The notes under the pieces: generated by a model
What the model was told of the DNA's origin: nothing
Seen by the model: the letters and a program-made list of their open reading frames with translations, nothing else
The model's database searches: none
Assembly: GCA_025716855.1 (NCBI GenBank)
Contig: JAIXMQ010000020.1
Span: 124,001-188,000, forward strand
Direction: 5' to 3'
Source: Pilaira anomala
Lineage: Eukaryota; Mucoromycota; Mucoromycetes; Mucorales; Mucoraceae
Length of the DNA stretch: 64,000 nt
Shown: positions 11,221 to 22,962 of the stretch, in pieces
Layout of the letters: each line of letters starts with the position of its first letter
How positions within the stretch are numbered: position 1 is the first letter of the stretch
Position numbers and translations under genes: made by a program

Positions 11221-12296
11221 CTGTGTTTCTCTCTGATATTTTAAAGATACACGAGAGTAAACTCCATCTGTGCTTCACAGTATCTAATTTTTTTTTATCA
11301 ACAACGAGTTTAACTTGGCTATCGTTATAATATGGTTAAAGAGGTATTTTACTACTGCGACGAGTGATAAAAAAAGACATTATTAGCTCTGAGTAAAAAT
11401 CATTCGTTTTAATCACATAAACTTGATTTTTTTCCAAAAAAAAAAAGGGTCTAGAAAAAACCGGGTAGTTACGTGTAAAATAGTAACCTCATCTTGTTTC
11501 CAAAGTAAGTTAAAATAATCATGGAAATAAAGAATGTGTTACAAACCTTTTCTATTTTTTTCGCAGACAGGTTGACGATCTCCAATTTGTAACATATATA
11601 GTATGTATATATTTTATCTATGCTTGATTTTTTTTAAAATACAAAAGAAAACAGAGAAAAGAAAAAGGGAATTAAATTATTGTAATACGAATTGATCACG
11701 GGAAGTCGGTGTCCTCACTCACGCACACACACACACAATTTAAAAAAAACTGATCAGGTCCTATATGATATGAGCCTTTTCTCTATAAATTCATCATGAG
11801 GTTCAGATTTTTTGTAGGACAAAGAGATAATGGAGATGGTCTATAACCAATAAAAATGATTAGTTCTTGGTTACAATTCCAAGGTAAGGCGGGTTGTAAT
11901 TCTTGCGGGCTTTTTATGGTAATGCATACAATGTGAGAAAAATAAAGTATAGACGGCTATTCATTTCTAAACGGATTATTGTGCACGCCACTCAATTGCC
12001 CTTTCCAAATAAAGAATGCCTGGTTGGGTTTCCTTTGCATCACATTACTCTTTTTTATTTCCTTCCTTTCTTCTTCTTTTTTTTTCTTTTACTCTGTCCC
12101 TTTTTTACTCTTTCCCCCACTCTTTCTCACTTTAACTCTTTCATAATACGCATCTAATATCCTTTTTTTTTATAAATCCAAATAAAGAAATTAATTACTT
12201 TTTTTTTGTGTGAAATAAATAGTGTTCAAGGTAACAGCTCAAATATTATAACAAAAGAAGGGAGCTTTTTCTTAACTCAATTCATCTTGTCTAGTC
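11221..12296. other. Intergenic, upstream region of the HMG-box gene
   Basis: Contains a short ACACAC tract at about 11725-11738 and pyrimidine-rich DNA around 12050-12140, before the start codon at 12297. No gene seen. Confidence 0.5.
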
Positions 12297-14028
12297 ATGT
12301 CCGAACATAATTTATTAAATTACAATTTATTTAAAACTAATGACTACAACTTTGATTTTCCCATTGCAACAAATACAACACCTTTGTCTGATCAAAGAAA
12401 GGTACACAAAGCAAAAAAAAAAACATATATATATTTTTTTAACTAAATTTTTAATAGGCTATCACAACAGCAAGTAATGCAACAAGGAATTATAATGCGT
12501 ACGATTATACAATAAACCAAACATCATCGCCCTACTATTTACCGCCTATATCATCTTCTGTCAATACCAATTTGACATTTTCTTCGCTTATGCATCAAAA
12601 GGAAATTCCTGAACAATGGAATAATGATGTTTCGCAAGTAATAGTAAATCCTTATTTTGTCCTTTTAAAAAAATACTAAACATGTCTTTTCTTTTATAGT
12701 CTGCTATTATAATTAACGATAAAGCACAACACGCTCAACAAGACCGTCATCGTGCTGGATCACAATCAGATGACCAAGCGCCCACCCATATCGTTTCGCC
12801 AGAAGCTATCCGAGAAGCGCTAAAAGAAGAAACAGAAGAAGCACTAGGTCACAGTCAAAAACCATTCTCACAGTATTCCTCTTTCCATGCACTAAAACAA
12901 AGGCGATTTTCTAGTGATCAATCACCACCTAGTTTTTCTATCCCCTTTAGTCCTTCTCCTTCTATAAAGAAAACAAACGATTTAGAAGAACAACGAGAGG
13001 ACGAGGAAGAGGAAGAAGAGGAAGAAGAAGAACCCGATACACCTAAATTAGAACAAAAAAGTTTTAAAAAAGTTTTACCCGGAAAACTTAAAAGACCACC
13101 AAATGCTTACCTGTTATTTAATCGAGATATGCGTCGTAAATTATTAAAAGCTTCGCCTAAAATGACTGTAGCTGAGATCAGTAAAGAAGTGGGTGACTGG
13201 TGGAAAGCATTACCAGACGTACGTCCCTCACTCATGTTGCTTAATACTGTATAAATATACTAACTCTTTTTTTTTTTAATTATTTAGCATAAGCGAGAAT
13301 ATTATGTCAGAGAAGCTTCTATATTAAAACAAGAACATTTAAAAAAATATCCTGATTTTATTTATACCCGACGATCAAAAGCTGAATTAGCAGAAGCCAA
13401 AAAATCATCGAAATTAGGAAGAAAATCCAAATCAGAAAATATCACCTTGAACACATCTGATAATGAAGAAGAAGAAAGTTTAGTTAATATCTATAAACAC
13501 CCACATGAAAAGCCAATTGATTTAATCCTGGTCAATTCAACAGAACCAGCCAAGAAACGGACAAGGAAATCCGTTGGCCCTGGCGGTCAAAGAGATCCTC
13601 GAGGTAGAAAGAAGAAGAGACATAAGCATCCTTTTGCCCCAAAACATCCAATGTCTGCTTATCTCTATTACCTTGCCTCAGTTTATCCGCAAGTTTCGCT
13701 TAATTTCCCGGGCTCAACTGTAGGTCCGATCAGTAAATCGATCTCGAAAACATGGCACGCAATGTCTAATGAAGAAAGGCTGCCATGGAAACAAAAGGCT
13801 GAATCAGACAAAGCGAGGTACGCGCAAGAGATGCGTATTTACATGGCTAATAATAATCAAGAAGAGTTACAAAAGCAACAGCAACAGGAACAACAACAAC
13901 ATATATTACAACATCAATTACAGAAATTACTATCTGAAGAAGAAGACGAAGACGAAGAAGACGAAGATGTTGATGTGAATACATTAGCGGCAGTTGTGAA
14001 TATGGTAAATAATGGTACAAGTTTTTAA
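12297..14028 (+). CDS. Two-HMG-box DNA-binding protein
   Basis: Four exons (12297-12401, 12458-12637, 12700-13218, 13288-14028) give 514 residues and close in frame. The introns are 56-69 nt with GTAC/GTAA donors and TAG acceptors. The N-terminal third is low-complexity and polar with an acidic Glu run. HMG box 1 starts at LKRPPNAYLLFNRDMRR and crosses intron 3 (WWKALPD | HKREYY). A Lys/Arg-rich linker (GRKKKRHKHPF) leads to HMG box 2 (HPMSAYLYYLASVYPQ ... TWHAMSNEERLPWKQKAE). A Gln-rich then Asp/Glu-rich tail follows. HMG boxes bend DNA, and box 1 resembles the sequence-specific Sox/MATA type, so a nuclear transcription factor is likely. Its neighbours do not match the Mucorales sex locus, so a mating-type role is not supported. 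Confidence 0.85.
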
Positions 14029-14286
14029 AAAAAATGTATAATAACAATCTCTTTTCGTGTGTGTCGTGTGTATGTGTGCATGATTTCCAAACTTGTCATA
14101 CGCCCCCATAGTAATAAAAAAAACATATAAATAATGATATTTTTTAACCCGCCTTTTTCATTTTTTTTTTTCTCACTCACTCTTAAAGTTTATTTCTATA
14201 ACTTTATTTTTTTGCCCAAGTTGTATCCTATACTTTATTCAGTTTTATTTAAGAGAGAAGAAGTAGTGGCAAACGAAAAACAAGTG

Positions 14287-16986
14287 ATGGAAGAATTACC
14301 TCGTAATTTACTTTTAAGTATTCCTTTAAAAGTCCCAGACAAGCTAGAATGGACTTCTTCCTTACTTGCTTATATCACTGCAAGTTATGCTGAAGACGCA
14401 GAAAAGTATACAAAGGATGCTCATACTCTTGACGCTTTGAGAGAACAAGCGTTATCTCACTCAACAAGCTCTACTTTTGCGTTAGAAGACTTGTCCATGT
14501 GAGTTTTTTTTATGTAATAATTTTTTTTAACGATCGCTCATGTCTTTTTTCTCTTTTATTATAGTTACTTTAATCAACTGACATTCCTGGGATCTCGGTT
14601 CCCTCCAGACGTAAATACATAAAGAGCACTTTTGAACAGTAGTTATATCAGTTATTTATCATCTTTCTATTACGCTAGATCAATTTAAGTATTGGATGGT
14701 TTCCGATTTTCATACAACAAGAAAAACCAGGTACAAGATTAATATTAAGCACGTGAAAGTGGTTGGGATAAAATAATATTAATCATGATTTGCTAATGTA
14801 GACACCATTAATAATATAAACTATGAAAAGTCATGTGTGCTTTATCGTTTGGCCAGTATTTACAGTGAATTAGGATGCAGCCAAAACTGGGTTTCAACCG
14901 AAGGCATCCGTAAAGCATGTCAACACTTCCAGGCAAGCGAAATTTTATTATATGCATTATATCAGATAAATGTATTAAATATATGTGTATATATAGAACG
15001 CTGCGGGCTGCTTAAAATATGTAAAAATGGAATTAATATCAGAACTTCGATGTGAACCACCCAAGGACTTTGAGATATTTAATGCACTAATTTCATTTAT
15101 GATGGCACAAGCACATGAATGTGTTTGGCAAAAAGCCGTGATGGAACACATGAAGCACGGTACAGTAGCTCGACTTGCAACACGAGTATCTGATTTTTAC
15201 GACACATTTCTTTCCGATGCTACACCTCTGATACCCAATACATGGAAAACATATGCAGATACCAAATCCAATTTCTTTAAAGCTTTCGCACAATACCAAA
15301 AGGCAAATGAGGCCATCTCAAACGGTAGATACGGTGAAGAAATTGCTCGATTATATTTATCTAAATCTCATAACGCTTGTGCTTTACAACATTTGGAAAA
15401 AGCCACTTTATTAAATCAGGCTTTTGTGGATCAAATTCATACCTTACAACAATCGATTGAACGTGATTTGTCACGAGCCGAAAAGGATAACGATGTCGTG
15501 TACTTGGAAACTGTACCAGATCCTACTGCTTTGGCTCCTATCTTACGATCAGATATGGTCAAACCTATTTTACCAAACTTTATATTGAGCCCAAGCTATT
15601 GGTTGACCCTACCGGATCGTCCAGAAACTGACTTGTTTATTAAAAGACCTTTGTTTGAAAAGTTGGTACCTTTTGCAGTTCATCAAGCTGCCAGCGTTTA
15701 TTCAGATAAGAAAGATTATATTGTAAATGTAGAGGTTATTGCCAAAAATCAGGAACTAAAAGCTGAAAGTGAAAAGTATAAATATATTTACATATACGAT
15801 TTTACATATGCTAATCTCTCTCTCTTTTTTTTTCATAGATTATTGGATGAACTCTGCTTACCTTATTCTCTTGATATAGTAGATGTGTTACCTAAAAAAT
15901 TAGTCGAATACGCAGAAGAAGTACAACATGAAGGTGGTATTCAATCACTTTATGATATGCTTCAAAAAATCCAAACCATGTCTCGTAAAGCAACACATTT
16001 AATCGAAGAAGGTTTTAATGTAATTGAAGATGAAAATGAGGAAGATGTTCAATTAAGTAGACAATACGGCAAATGTAAGCCAAAAAAAAAAAAAAAAAAA
16101 AAAAAAAAAGTGAAACTTTTTATTAATATTATATAATACAGTATGGGCTAGACCTTCTTCAAGATCATTAACGCATAATTTGTTAACATTGGGTGGACAA
16201 TACAACGATACCGTACAAGCAGCACAGAAGGCAGATCGTATCGTACAAGCCAAAGTAACTAAATGGGGAAAAGCGATTGCAATGTTATCTAGGCCACCAG
16301 AAGAGATTCAAACATATTTACCCACTTTACAAGAGGATGAAGAAAATTATGAATTTATTCATGAAACACTAACTAGTTTAAGATCTCAACTGGAGATATT
16401 ACAACAAGAAACCAATGAAAGAGATGAATTACAAGATAAAGTAACTTTAATGGCAGAAAAAGATGATATATCTTCAGCGCTTGTAGAAAAAGCCAACGAA
16501 TTAACAAAGGGATCACCGATCATCAAATTGGAGCCTGAACAATTTAGTTCAGTGTTTGAAGAGCATTTAGCGAGGTATAAAGTGTTTGAGGATGAAATGA
16601 AGGTGCATATTACGAAACAAGCCGATGTTTTACACACTATACAAGAGTTATATGGTCAATTCTCGTTTATTGTTGCAAATAAGAATGTATTAAATAAAAG
16701 AGAAAAGGCTATTACGAATTTAGAAGCTGCGTTCACAAAGTTTAAAGAAATTCGTACTAACTTAGTAGAAGGCATCAAGGTAACTTAAAATATGATACAT
16801 ATGTATTTGTATTGTGCACCTAAATCATGACTCTCACTTTTTTTTTTTTAGTTTTACTCTCATTATACAGATTCACTAAGTCAGTTTAGAGATGAATGTA
16901 ATGACTTTGCTTTATCCAGAAGATTAGAAGCTTCTGAGTTAGCAAGAGATACCAATCCTGGTAGACTTTTATTATTGAAAAAGTGA
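14287..16986 (+). CDS. RIM20: Bro1-domain protein, Rim20/PalA (ALIX) family
   Basis: Eight exons: 14287-14498, 14565-14610, 14679-14730, 14802-14932, 14997-15775, 15839-16074, 16142-16779 and 16852-16986. They total 742 residues in one frame. The N-terminus (NLLSIPLKVP, then YASI-type YRLASIYSELG and ACQHFQNAAGCLKYVK) is the Bro1 domain. The C-terminal half is helical, like the ALIX V domain. In fungi Rim20/PalA scaffolds Rim101/PacC processing on ESCRT-III membranes during alkaline-pH signalling; that role is inferred from the family. The ATG at 14287 was chosen over an in-frame ATG at 14134 because the upstream stretch is Phe-rich and derived from T runs. Intron 4 (14933-14996) is GC-AG. 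There is no long proline-rich tail like that of animal ALIX. Confidence 0.88.
14933..14996 (+). other. GC-AG intron in the Rim20-like gene
   Basis: Exon 4 ends CACTTCCAG and the intron starts GCAAGC, ending ATATATAG. Joining there gives HFQ|NAAGCLKYVK, which restores the conserved Bro1 helix and the reading frame. No nearby GT donor keeps the frame. Confidence 0.85.
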
Positions 16987-17627
16987 GCAATAATATATTC
17001 TATTATAAAGTGTTTTTAAAAAATAAAATACTTTACTTATTAATCCATCAGAAAGAGGTTTATTTCATTGAACATGGTTATAAAACATTTCAACCGTCTT
17101 TTTTTTTTTTTTTTTTTTTTTTTTTTCTTAGAATAAAATATATATGGTTGTTTTAACTAGATATTTTATCAGGGCAAGATAACATTTGGACAGAGGTCAT
17201 GATGCTGGAAGTTATCTGTGGTAAGAGAATATACATTTTTGAGTTGGTCGTGTAACTTGATCGGGTATCAAGTACGTGGTGGTTCCTCGAAGAATTCATT
17301 GTTGAAGAGCAAGTCTCTATTCCATGAACGCTAAATTCTTAAAAGTAGTAGATTCATAAAAGAAAACATCCTTAACTCAAAATATATTTCAAGCTGAGGA
17401 TTGCATCCAGTACATCTGTCATCTATATAATTTGACAAAAAAGCGAAATCGCATCAGAAATAACAGTAAAAACTTGATCAACTGATGACCATCATCACCT
17501 CTGGGTTTAAATACAACTTCAACGAATTGGTAACTGACGGTCTTTTTTTTCGCTCTAAATAAAAAAGTAAAAGAAATTACGTTTTTCTTTTTCCCTTTTT
17601 CCTTAATATTTTTCAAGTCGTAGAAAT
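16987..17627. other. Intergenic between RIM20-like and aminopeptidase genes
   Basis: Holds a T run of about 27 at 17101-17127 and pyrimidine-rich DNA before the aminopeptidase start. No gene seen. Confidence 0.5.
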
Positions 17628-18280
17628 ATGAAATTCTTATCTTTATCCTTATTATCCGTGTCAGCACTTGTCTCTTTTGTTCAAGCAGGACCTTTAACTG
17701 CTATGGAGCAACTTCGAATGTTTCGTTCTACAGAACCTGAACTTCGTCTTGTTCAATACGGGTAAAAAAAAAAGAAAAAAGAAACATACATAAAGAAAGA
17801 AATAAATTAACCAAAATATAAATACAATAGTGAAGATACACCTCCTCGTTGGATGACCGAGTCAGATAAGGAAGCTTTATTCCGTGCAGGTGTAAAGTAC
17901 ATGGATATCACTGAATTTCCTAACCCACCCCTTTCAACTGCTTCTTCTTGGACACCATGTAAGTAAAAAGTTATTTGTTTCAAAATCTTTTTTTTAATCT
18001 CTCACGCACATATCTAACTCACATGATTTTGCATAAAGATATTCCTAACAAAGTAAAGTATCAAGATGAAGTCAGTCCATTCATTGGAAATTTAACAACA
18101 GATACTATGATTGAAATCTTGACTGAATTCACTGGTTTCCGTAACCGTTATTATAAATCTTCTTATGGTGCTAAATCTTGTCGTTGGTTAATTCAACAAA
18201 TTAAAGATATCGCGCATGGTGCTGATCATGTGTCTGTAAAAGAATTTGAACATTCTGTAAGTTAATTATTTTTTTAGTGG

Positions 18281-18314
<34 letters not shown>

Positions 18315-19214
18315 TGCTAAAAAATCTTTTATAGTGGGATCAATTCTCTATTATTGCTAGATTTGAAGGTTCAAACAAGGACTTGGAGAATGAGTTGGTT
18401 ATTGTTGGCGCTCATCAAGATTCAGTTAATATGTGGTTACCAAGCTTTGGTCGTTCTCCTGGTGCTGATGTAAGAGATAGAGAGAGAACATGTGATACAA
18501 AAACTGTTTATTAATACTTATTACAATAATGAAACAGGATGACGGAAGTGGTACTGTTACAATCATTGAGGCATTCCGTAGTTTAGTCCATAATGGATTT
18601 AAACCCGAGAGACCTGTTGAATTTCATTGGTATAGTGGAGAAGAAGCTGGTTTATTGGGTAGTCAAGCTGTTTCAAATGCATACAAGGAACGTGGTAGAC
18701 AAGTAGTTGCCATGTTACAAAATGATATGACGGGCTACATTGGTGCTAATGGTGAAGTCATTGGTATCGTTACTGATCATGTAGATGAAAAGGTATGTAC
18801 AACTTTCAGAAGTTCTCTTTTTTTTTTTTTTTTTTTTTTTTATTAATAGCTTTTTTTTTTTTTTTTTCCTTCTTAATAGCTGACTGATTTCCTCAAGAAT
18901 TTGGTTGATAATTATGCTGATATCCCTTATACTCTTACTAAATGTGGTTATGCTTGCAGTGGTAAAGACATATAGCATCATGCTTTTTTTTTAAAAAAAA
19001 ATGTATTAAAAAACCTCAATCTTAAATAGATCATGCTTCTTGGCGTAAACTTGGGTTTCCTTCTGCTTTCACAATTGAAAGTGCTTTTGACGATTCCAAC
19101 CATTTCATTCATACTACTGGAGATACCATTGATAAGCTCTCTTTTGATCACATGAAGGAATTTTCAAAGGTTGCTATTGGTTTTGCTGTTGAATTATCTC
19201 ATCTTCGCGATTAA
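17628..19214 (+). CDS. Secreted M28 leucine aminopeptidase (Lap1-like)
   Basis: Seven exons (17628-17761, 17831-17958, 18039-18256, 18335-18469, 18538-18792, 18880-18961, 19030-19214) give 378 residues. A hydrophobic signal peptide covers about residues 1-20. The M28 zinc ligands are all visible: His187 in GAHQDS, the Asp pair at 205-206 in GADDDGSG, Glu240/241 in SGEEAG, Asp268 in QNDMTGY and His345 in FIHTTGD. The Cys pair in KCGYACSDH also matches fungal leucine aminopeptidase 1. The enzyme should remove N-terminal residues from peptides outside the cell or in the secretory pathway. One intron holds a CA microsatellite (18282-18313) and another a double T run. The stop lies only 63 bp before the next start codon. 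Confidence 0.93.
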
Positions 19215-19277
19215 AAAATAATAATAATTTTTTTTTATACCATTTTTTAATAATAAAAAAACGTTTCTTTTTTGCAA

Positions 19278-19836
19278 ATGAATAAAAGTCCTCAAGAATG
19301 TGTTCAGTTATCTAAACTTCTTTCTTATGTCTTAAGACATGGTGCAGTGAAAGAAAAGTTAACTATTTCTCCTAGTGGTTATATCGCTATAACCGACTTG
19401 GTACATTAAAAAAAAAATTGTTTTCTCTTCTCTTGACTTATTCACTTTTCATAGTTAACTCGACCCAAGTTTAAAGACGTTACGTTAGAAGATATTCGTT
19501 TTGTAGTAGATACCAACGACAAAAAACGATACGAACTAACAGAGATAGACGGTTCATACTTTATTCGTGCGAATCAAGGACATTCCTTAAAGACAGTGGA
19601 ATCAAAAGACTTGTTAAAAGAGATAAAAAAAGACGAGGACCTGTCAACACCCGTGATTCATGGTACAACTTTAAAAGCTTGGGAAATTATTCAAGGTCAA
19701 GGATTATCTACCATGACACGAAACCATATTCATTTCGCTGTTGGGTTACCTGACGAAAGTCATGTCGTTAGTGGTATGCGAAATACAAGCCAAGTTTATA
19801 TTTATATTGACATAGCTAAAGCGAGAGCAGGTACAT

Positions 19837-19868
<32 letters not shown>

Positions 19869-20017
19869 AAAAATTGTGAACTAAAAAAGTAAAATTAGAT
19901 GGAATTGTGTTTTATAGATCAAACAATAATGTTATATTATCAAATGGTATCCATGGTATAATAGAACCAAAATATTTTGAAAAAGTTGTAAATAAAAAAG
20001 ACGAAAGTTTGTTGTAA
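19278..20017 (+). CDS. TPT1: tRNA 2'-phosphotransferase (Tpt1/KptA family)
   Basis: Three exons (19278-19400, 19455-19830, 19899-20017) give 205 residues. Family motifs are LSKLLSYVLRHGA near the N-terminus, VIHGT, NHIHFAVG and, in exon 3, GIVFYRSNNVILSNG followed by IIEPKYF. Tpt1 moves the splice-junction 2'-phosphate of tRNA to NAD+, the last step of fungal tRNA splicing. The second acceptor was chosen at AATTAG (19898) because it yields DGIVFYRS; the later TAG at 19916-19918 breaks the frame. It starts 63 bp after the aminopeptidase stop on the same strand, so its promoter must be very short or overlap that gene's end. Confidence 0.93.
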
Positions 20018-20138
20018 ATATACTTTTTTTTTTTTTCATGTACGAATATGTATATATAATATTTTTTTGTTTTTTTTTTGTTTTTGACACTATGAAAAAA
20101 AAAAAAAGGGATGTGCAAGAGGGGGAAGGGAGAAAGTT

Positions 20139-20164
20139 TGTGTGTGTGTGTGTGTGTGTGTGTG
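20139..20164 (+). repeat. (GT)n microsatellite
   Basis: About 13 GT dinucleotides in the 206-bp gap between the convergent TPT1 and cyclin genes. Confidence 0.95.
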
Positions 20165-20223
20165 AGGGGATATAATTGAATAGTAGCGATAATTAATAAG
20201 GGTTTATATATGTATTTACAATC

Positions 20224-21983
20224 TTAGTGATTTGTTCGATACGAATCAATAGCAGTGAGTGGATCTTCCATTGTAGGACCATTATTATAAATGGGTTGTG
20301 AGTACATATAATGTCCATTATTCGGTGTTACGGGTACGTTCTATTAAAAAGAATGCGTTTAAATATATAAATATCAAATAAAATAATAAAAATAAATAAA
20401 TTACCTTGTACGATGTCGATCTCGGTATTGTTGACCTGTTATAGATATCATTCATATTATTTGTATTGGTTACGTATGGATTATAATCAGCCGGTGATTG
20501 ATGTGCTGAATTATTATTAATAGTAGTAGTAGTAATAGCTGTAGTAGAGGGTGGAGCTATGGTAGTTGAATTTACAGGAGTATCAACATAATAACTAGTG
20601 GTTGAGGGATAAGTTACTTGTATATGTGGTTGATATACATTATTTGTAGGTGTAGTTGAAGGAGTAGCATAATAATATGAAGATGAATTCTTTACGTTTA
20701 AATCCAATGGAACTTGTTGTTGTTGTTGTTGTTGGGGTAAAGAAGATGTACGATGACTTGCACGAGTAGTACTACTATTTGTATAGGGTTGTTGATTGGC
20801 AATAGGAGTTGTAAAAGGTGATGGTTGTTGCTTTTGATAAGGTGCATAACCAGTGGTTTCTGCAGGTCTTCTATTTGGACCAGAAGAATATCGATGGGGT
20901 TGAATATTTGTAGATGGAGAAGTAGTGTCATAAAGTGAATTAGTAGTAGTAGTATTTTGATGATAAACAGGATGATTTGGTATTCTTAAGGGTACTCTAG
21001 CTAAAGGTCCATTAAAAGTAGGTTGAACAGGAAATTGTTGTTGTGCCTTTGAAAAGAGATAGAAATTATGTGATGCATGTTGTTGTTGTTGTTGCATAGC
21101 AGCAGGTTGTAACCATTGTTGTGTTGACAACGCCATGGTTTCCATTAATTTTTGTCGTTGTATTTCAACGGGTACACCCATAAGTTGACTACGGAATCCA
21201 AATAATGCCGTTCTCCATCTTTCGTATTCTTCTTTCTTTATTGATAATTTGAATCGAAGTACATCTAGAAATTCTAATTCCATTATATTCAAATCAATCA
21301 CTTTCATTCCTGATACTTCTGACCATGTTTTATTCGTAAATGTATTATCATCTAAAAACTTATTTGCTATATTATTTGTATTAACTAACTGTGTTATTTT
21401 TCTCTACAAATTCAAACTTTACCTAGCATCAGGGCAACCGTAAATAATCGATATTCTGATCCATCTGCGCCTTGAATATTTGGATTATTTTGTAACAACA
21501 TTGCAATATATTTTAACGATAACAAAACAACTGATTCTGATAATTGCGTTGCACTTAATATCTGTACATATAAAAAAAAAAAAAATGAATAAAATAAATA
21601 AATAAATTTTTATTGATAGTTTGTACCTGTCTACAGAACTTTTTAAAAGCTGCACTAGTCATATTAGCCATATCAGCTGTAACTCTAGTTTGTTCCAAGT
21701 TATTATTGTTTTGTTGCACGCAATCTATTTTAGAACTAGAATGAAGGTCCATGACCGATTGTCTTCTAGCATGCCACATCAAATAAACCATGGTAGAAGA
21801 AAACTCGGCTATTTCTGTAATGGATAAAGTTATATTGGGTTTACCATCTGTTGCACTTGGTAAAGGTTCTTTTCTTTGAGAAAGTAAACTAGGATAAAGT
21901 GGTGATTGCAACCGCTGGTATTGTTGTTGTTGCGGTGGTACATAGACTGTATTGTCCATGTTTGTATAATGTTGAGAATACAT
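20224..21983 (-). CDS. Cyclin, Pho80/Clg1-like (CDK partner)
   Basis: Four exons on the minus strand (21983-21627, 21561-21423, 21366-20405, 20340-20224) give 524 residues. The cyclin box spans roughly residues 95-230: FSSTMVYLMWHAR, then QLSESVVLLSLKYIAMLL, ALMLANKFLDDNTFTNKTW and MKVIDLNIMELEFLDVLRF. The NKFLDDNT(F/Y)TN stretch is typical of fungal Pcl/Clg1 cyclins that bind Pho85-type kinases. The remaining C-terminal half is low-complexity (Gln, Ser, Thr, Asn, Tyr and Pro) and probably disordered. It converges on TPT1 and is divergent from ERB1. The specific partner kinase cannot be told from sequence. Confidence 0.85.
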
Positions 21984-22962
21984 TTTACTTTAAAAAAAGA
22001 TGGTATGTACCAAGAAAAAAAAAAAAAAAAAAAAAAGGTGAAAGAAAAAGAAAAAAAATAAACCTTAATGTCATCATCATTTGGAATCAACAGTTTGGAA
22101 AAGTCACACTATTTTAGCCCATTTATCAAGGCATTTTTCTATTTGGTAAAGGTATTTGTAATCTTGAAAGTCCCAGGTACATTGCTGGAGCTTATATTCA
22201 CATGAAACTATAATAGGATACTTGTAAAAACAAATAAATAAATAAAAATCCAGTGCTGTGACTAGAAAGTGTTCTTTATTTCAAAAAAAAAAAAAAGAAG
22301 CAAAACATTCTCAACTGAATCGATAAGCTTTACCTTAAAGTAATCATTTATCATTCATATATAGTGCCTGTCAGTCTTGATGTATTTGAATTATTAGGAT
22401 TTGCCTTGTTAAATATCTTGGCAAATTGACTAAGATACAGCACATCGTCATCACTGCAAAGTATAAATTTTCATTTGCTCCTTAAATTTCGCAGACTTTA
22501 CCTTTTTAATAGAGTGTAAACCTGGTAGATTTGAAGTGATACTAGATCAAAAGTCTGCTTGATATATACGATTCTTTGGTCATTTACTCTGACAAAATTA
22601 TATTTTTGATATGCATATTACGTAAATTAATTAACACGTTAAAAAACGTTGTTTTTAATTTAGATTTCATCTTAATAACAATGATAATTAACTATGACTC
22701 AATTACTCAATTCATTTACATCAGTCTGAGTCCCTCTTCCTCCCTCCTTCTCCTACTTTATGTATACAGTTACACGCTATAAACCCAAATATGCTTAAAA
22801 ACCGAGTTCCATAAATTTCCAAACTTGTAATTTATTATAAAAGTTTAAGTGACGTTTTTTTCTTTTTTTTCTTGAAAGCCACTTTTATTGAACTTTGAGT
22901 TTTTTTTTTTAAAAAAAAAAAAACTACTACTTGTCATTTTTTATTTAAAACAAATAGTAAAT
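21984..22962. promoter_or_regulatory. Divergent intergenic region between the cyclin and ERB1 genes
   Basis: 979 bp between two divergent start codons. It has an A/T run at 22014-22036 near the cyclin start and poly-T then poly-A just before the ERB1 ATG (22850-22923). No gene seen; both promoters presumably lie here. Confidence 0.4.

Noticed and set aside
12297..14028. HMG gene as sexM/sexP mating-type gene
   Set aside because: The Mucorales sex locus places a single-HMG gene between a triose-phosphate transporter and an RNA helicase; neither is present and this protein has two boxes.
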